Positions 43,955-47,380 of a stretch of DNA of 47,380 nucleotides are shown here, one piece after another; position 1 is the stretch's first letter; each line of letters starts with the position of its first letter. Below the pieces are notes generated by a model. It was not told the origin of the DNA. It saw only the letters and a program-made list of their open reading frames with translations, and made no database searches. Origin of the DNA: an uncultured Eubacteriales bacterium (GTDB lineage: Bacteria; Bacillota; Clostridia; Christensenellales; Aristaeellaceae); NCBI GenBank assembly GCA_902790345.1, contig CADARO010000002.1, forward strand, positions 1 through 47,380, written 5' to 3'. The translations under genes were made by a program, and so were the position numbers.

Positions 43955-46285
43955 TCAGGCGAGGCGCGGGAGCGCCAGTTGGATCACGGCGGCGGAGCGG
44001 TCGTCGGGATGGGTGGAGTGGGCGCGGGCGGCGGCGCACAGGGCCCGGGCCATGTCGGCGGGCGGCTGATGGGCGGCGGAGAGGGCCGCCTCGGCCAGCC
44101 AGGCGGCGTCCTCCTCCCGCAGGTCGTCCGCCACGCCGTCGGAATAGAGCACCAGCGTATCCCCCGGGCGAAGGGTCAGGCGCCGCTGGCCGGGGGTCAC
44201 GCTGTCCAGAATGCCGATGGGCAGCCGGCCGCCCTCGATGCGCTTCGCCTCTCCGCCCGTAATCAGTAGGGATGAGCACGCGCCCAGCTTGCTCAGGCAG
44301 GCCTCGCCGGTGTTCAGGTCGATCACGCACAGGTCCACCGTGGCGAACAGCTCGCCGCCCGCGCGGGTTTGAAGCAGCGCGTTCACGCTCTCCAGCGCGT
44401 CGGCGCTGTCATAGCCCGCCTCCAGAAAGGTCCTCAGCAGCTCCACGGTCCTGCGGCTCTCGTCTGCCGCCCTCGGGCCGCTGCCCATGCCGTCGGACAG
44501 CACGGCCATGAGCCGCCCGTCCGGCAGCGCTCCCACGTAGACCGCGTCGCCGCAGGGGGCGTCCGGCCCGGCGGGCAGTCGGGCGTAGCCCGCCCGGGCG
44601 GTGAAGGAAGGCGCGGCGGTGAACAGGCACTCGCCGGGCAGGGCGCGGGGAAACAGACGCACCCCCAGCGCCTCGGAGAGGGCTGCCCCGGCCCGTGTCG
44701 CATCGGCCTTGCGCCATTCGCCATGGGCTGGGGCGGCCCAGACCCGGATCGTTCCCGCCGTTGAGACGACGACCTGCTTCGCCGGGCAGCCTGCCCTGTC
44801 CAGCGCGGCGGCGGCAATCCGGGCCAGCTCGGGGTCCAGGGCGGGCGGGGCGAGCAGCTCCTTGCCCGCCATGTCCAGCGCCTTGGCGGCGCAGGCCGCC
44901 TGCCGGGCGGCGACGGAGCGCAGGCTCTCCCGCTGGCGGCGCAGGCGCTGATCCCGGGCCAGGGTGGCCAGCATGGGCTGCAGCCGCCGATCCATCTGGG
45001 CGGAGCGGCGGCAGTGGCGCACCAGCTCCGGCGGCCGCTCACCCACGGGCGGCGCGTCGCCCCGGCAGACCGCCTCGCTCAGCAGCCGGCACATGAGCCG
45101 CCCCGCTTCGGGATGATCGCCCTGCCAGCAGCGCGCGTAGTCGGCGCAGCCCGCGCAGAGGGCCTCCCTCATCCGGTTGACCAGCGCGGCCTCGTCCGGC
45201 GCGGGTTCCTCGTCCGTCCAGCATCGGGCGGCGGCGTCGAAGGCTTGCTGCAGCCGGCCGAGCCGCTCCCCGGCGTCCCGCCGAAGGCACAGGGCCAGCC
45301 GGGCCGGGTCGAGCTCCGGGCTTTGCGATTCCATGAGCCGCCCGATCCGGCGCAGCCATTTGCGGGGGATGGCGCAGTACAGCCCGCCGCCCGCCAGCAG
45401 CGGGATCAGGCCCACGCCGCCCAGGGCGAAGCCCAACCCGTCGGTCACGGCCAGCGCGTTGCCCAGGGCCAGGGCCAGGGCGGCGGCGGGCCGGGGCAGG
45501 GAACGGGCGCATCCGGCCAGCAGTCCGCACAGGCCCAGTGCGGAGCCCGCCGGGGCCACGCCGGAGCCCAGCGCCAGCGCCGCCCCGCAGGCGATGCCCC
45601 CCGCCGCCCCCGCTCCCGGCCCCCGGGAGGCCGCCAGCAGCGTGAAGAGCACCGCCGCCGTCTCGGCCAGCTGTTGGCCGCCATAGGGAAAGCCGCCCAG
45701 CCCGGTGATGAGCGTCACCGCCAGAATGGCGCAGGAGAGCTGCTCGTCCGGCAGCAGGCGGCGGCGCCTGGGGGAAATGGACAGCGCGCCGGACAGGGCG
45801 GGGGCCAGCAGAGCGGCCAGGCAGGCGGAGAGCGCCGCGGCCATGAGGTTGAAGCGCAGGCCGTGGGACAGGATCAATCCGGGCAGCAGCACCGCCGCGC
45901 AGGCGGTCAGGCCGGTGAGCCCGTCCCGCAGGGCGTTAAGGCGCGGCCCCGCCACCCGGCGGGCGACGCCCTCGGCCACCGCCGCCACGGCGCATCCGGC
46001 CAGGGCGGCCAGCGCCTGGGTGGGCCAGCCCGCCAGCAGGCCGAACACCCCGCAGCCCGCGCTCATGGCGATCTGCGCAGCGGAAAGCTTCGTCGCCATG
46101 CCGCCGGTGCCCCGCCAGGTGCCGGCCCCGCCGGCCATGGCAAGAATCTCGTCCGTCACTTCGTCCACCCGGGCGAGCAGCTTCGCGTCCGGATGGCGGC
46201 CCAGCGGCGGGGCCCGGGCAGCCTGAGCCGGAGAGCGGCCCGCCGCTTTGCCGTCCTTTTCCCTTCGGTTCCCATCATGCGCCAA
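43955..46285 (-). CDS. spoIIE: Stage II sporulation protein E (PP2C-type phosphatase)
   Basis: 776 aa. After a basic start, about ten membrane helices fill about residues 75-300 (for example AQIAMSAGCGVFGLLAGW, GLTACAAVLLPGLILSHGL). A middle region of about 230 aa follows with conserved Cys (EALCAGCADYARCW). The C-terminal PP2C domain has VLSDGMGSGPRAADESRR, LYSDGVADD and HPDDRSAAVIQL, with the Mg/Mn-binding Asp residues. SpoIIE dephosphorylates SpoIIAA to release sigma-F in the forespore and acts at the polar septum. No ATG starts this frame near the ribosome site; TTG at 46285 is the upstream limit, so the exact start is uncertain. Confidence 0.92.
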   Translation of the reverse strand: MAHDGNRREKDGKAAGRSPAQAARAPPLGRHPDAKLLARVDEVTDEILAMAGGAGTWRGTGGMATKLSAAQIAMSAGCGVFGLLAGWPTQALAALAGCAVAAVAEGVARRVAGPRLNALRDGLTGLTACAAVLLPGLILSHGLRFNLMAAALSACLAALLAPALSGALSISPRRRRLLPDEQLSCAILAVTLITGLGGFPYGGQQLAETAAVLFTLLAASRGPGAGAAGGIACGAALALGSGVAPAGSALGLCGLLAGCARSLPRPAAALALALGNALAVTDGLGFALGGVGLIPLLAGGGLYCAIPRKWLRRIGRLMESQSPELDPARLALCLRRDAGERLGRLQQAFDAAARCWTDEEPAPDEAALVNRMREALCAGCADYARCWQGDHPEAGRLMCRLLSEAVCRGDAPPVGERPPELVRHCRRSAQMDRRLQPMLATLARDQRLRRQRESLRSVAARQAACAAKALDMAGKELLAPPALDPELARIAAAALDRAGCPAKQVVVSTAGTIRVWAAPAHGEWRKADATRAGAALSEALGVRLFPRALPGECLFTAAPSFTARAGYARLPAGPDAPCGDAVYVGALPDGRLMAVLSDGMGSGPRAADESRRTVELLRTFLEAGYDSADALESVNALLQTRAGGELFATVDLCVIDLNTGEACLSKLGACSSLLITGGEAKRIEGGRLPIGILDSVTPGQRRLTLRPGDTLVLYSDGVADDLREEDAAWLAEAALSAAHQPPADMARALCAAARAHSTHPDDRSAAVIQLALPRLA

Positions 46286-46314
46286 TCACTTCGCTTCCGA
46301 TATTTCCTCCGGCC

Positions 46315-46320
46315 ATTATA
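46315..46320 (-). promoter_or_regulatory. -10 element upstream of spoIIE
   Basis: TATAAT on the minus strand, 30 nt upstream of the TTG start. No good -35 is visible, which fits a promoter that needs an activator such as Spo0A. GGAGGA lies just downstream. Confidence 0.4.
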
Positions 46321-46379
46321 ACCGGCGGAAGCGGGGCGGGACTGTCGCTGCGGCGTGAAAACCTTGTCGGATGATGGCG

Positions 46380-47380
46380 CTAAGGCGCGGGCTCCGGCAT
46401 GGCCTCGCGGCCCAGCAAGGTGTTGTCCTGGCGGCGGTTCTGCAGCGCCTCGATGGGGCTGGGCCTCCGCTCGAAGCGGTAGTCCGTGCCGTAGCGCGCG
46501 GCGTAGCGGGCCACCGCCTGATGGGAGGGCAGGCTTCGCCCGTCGCCGCAGAAGGCCCGCTGCCAGGAGAAATAGCGGCTGTCCCCGGGCAGCTGGCCGG
46601 CGGGCACCAGGCTGTCCTCCAGCATGGTCAGCGTCACCTGACGGGGCATCAGCGCGCGAACGAAGGCGGAGGTGTCGCCGAAGAGGAAGGGCGGCGGAAA
46701 GGGCTCGCCGATCTGCGCCGCGCCTTCCGGCAGCAGGGCAGCCATGGACGCCGCGTCCGCCAGCGTTTCGTCCAGATGCGCCGACCAGAGGGCCCGCAGA
46801 TCCGGGTCCGTCTCCATGGCGCGGAGCGAGTGATAGGCGTAGGCCAGCGCTCGGGCCCGCAGCAGCAAACTTTCCACGGGCGTCCGGCGGGGATCCCACA
46901 GCGATTCGTACTGGGCGGCGTGCTGCTCCTCGATGAGCGCCATTTCGGCGAACAGCCCCCGGGCCAGCGGATGAGCCGCCTCGGCGGCGCGGGCGGCGTA
47001 GGCGGAGGCCATCTGCCGCTGCAGTGGGGCCATCAGCGCCAGAGCCAGCGCGGCCCCCTGAGGCGCGGCGTCGAAATCCAGCGGCTGAAAGGCCGAGTCC
47101 AGGGGATGCCGGTGGGCCGCCACGCAGGGTCGGCCCGGGGTGATCTCCAGGCGGCCGCCCGTGACGGATTCCGCCGGGCGCTCCTGCTCCGCGTCCAGCA
47201 GGTTTGAAAAGCGGTAGAGCTGGTCGGTTTCCTCTAGCAGCGAAAATTCCAGCGCCGGGCGCAGGCGCTTCGCCCCGGGCAGCCGGGCCAGCGCCGCCGT
47301 GAGATCGGCCTCCAGCTGCTCCAGGCGCACCGCCTCCTCCACCGGCGGACAGGGCGGCAGCCGGGCGCCGAGTACCAGCG
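46380..47380 (-). CDS. Ferritin-like domain protein (partial at right edge)
   Basis: The frame is open to the window end, so the N-terminus is missing; about 333 residues are visible, starting LVLGARLPPCPPVEEAVR. A four-helix ferritin-like region is suggested by HPLARGLFAEMALIEEQHAA, LLLRARALAYAYHSLRAMET and LWSAHLDETLADAASM, with Glu/His pairs (EEQH) that may bind metal. The C-terminus (ALQNRRQDNTLLGREAMPEP) is hydrophilic. It is upstream of spoIIE in the same orientation, with 94 nt between. Function unknown. Confidence 0.65.
   Translation of the reverse strand, partial: LVLGARLPPCPPVEEAVRLEQLEADLTAALARLPGAKRLRPALEFSLLEETDQLYRFSNLLDAEQERPAESVTGGRLEITPGRPCVAAHRHPLDSAFQPLDFDAAPQGAALALALMAPLQRQMASAYAARAAEAAHPLARGLFAEMALIEEQHAAQYESLWDPRRTPVESLLLRARALAYAYHSLRAMETDPDLRALWSAHLDETLADAASMAALLPEGAAQIGEPFPPPFLFGDTSAFVRALMPRQVTLTMLEDSLVPAGQLPGDSRYFSWQRAFCGDGRSLPSHQAVARYAARYGTDYRFERRPSPIEALQNRRQDNTLLGREAMPEPAP

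Overview
The window is about 47 kb of GC-rich, densely packed bacterial chromosome. Shine-Dalgarno sites are strong (AAGGAGG type), sigma-A promoters are close to consensus, and intrinsic terminators are frequent. A SpoIIE-type sporulation phosphatase, a protein with a Spo0A-like C-terminal domain and a very cysteine-rich coat-like protein point to a spore-forming, high-GC Clostridia lineage (Oscillospirales or Christensenellales-like). That placement is an inference from gene content; there is no rRNA marker here.

Left part (1-13.1 kb): the 3' end of a repetitive surface protein, then an orphan family-5 extracellular solute-binding protein. A leftward group follows: L-fucose isomerase, a GNAT protein, and two serine esterases flanking a CYTH-domain protein. 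Next come a small DUF1801-type protein and a two-gene operon, in which a hybrid histidine kinase with two receiver domains overlaps by 4 nt the gene of a family-1 solute-binding lipoprotein. The last pair looks like a carbohydrate-sensing unit.

Middle part (13.1-23.4 kb): a TetR/MATE divergent pair; a rightward run of MazG-like pyrophosphohydrolase, a small protein, 3-methyladenine DNA glycosylase I and an MmcQ/YjbR protein with a probable PUA-like extension; an exported SH3-type protein; a LysR regulator followed by two flavodoxins, one of them exported; a leftward DUF2200/GNAT/membrane-protein group; and a beta-propeller glycosidase-like protein.

Island (about 23.4-26.3 kb): base composition drops sharply. 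It holds a methyltransferase, a membrane-anchored alpha/beta hydrolase and a divergent TetR regulator with clear operator dyads. A 22-bp near-identical direct repeat (24180-24201 and 26070-26091) brackets the hydrolase/regulator pair, and a broken gene remnant lies just to its right. This looks like a horizontally acquired segment. To the right are a second CE1-like esterase, a 55-aa protein, an HSL-family hydrolase and a 0.7-kb gene broken by at least three frame changes.

Right part (29-47.4 kb): a leader-like small protein with an ECF sigma factor; a leftward envelope operon (phosphodiester glycosidase domain protein, small membrane protein, GT2-GtrA fusion); a double VanW protein; the Spo0A-like protein; a BrnT-type toxin-antitoxin pair next to tRNA-Val(GAC); a glycan-degradation neighbourhood (heparinase II/III-like protein, Gfo/Idh/MocA oxidoreductase, GH2 beta-galactosidase, DeoC); the cysteine-rich protein; SpoIIE; and a ferritin-like protein that runs off the right edge.

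Taken together the window encodes uptake, sensing and breakdown of plant or host glycans (fucose, galactosides, acyl-esterified or acidic polysaccharides), mixed with sporulation genes. I saw no CRISPR array, no intact transposase and no rRNA. No complete new system is proven. The best candidates for follow-up are the bracketed low-GC island, the leader-like protein/sigma-factor pair, the frameshifted gene at 28.3-29.1 kb and the exported flavodoxin.
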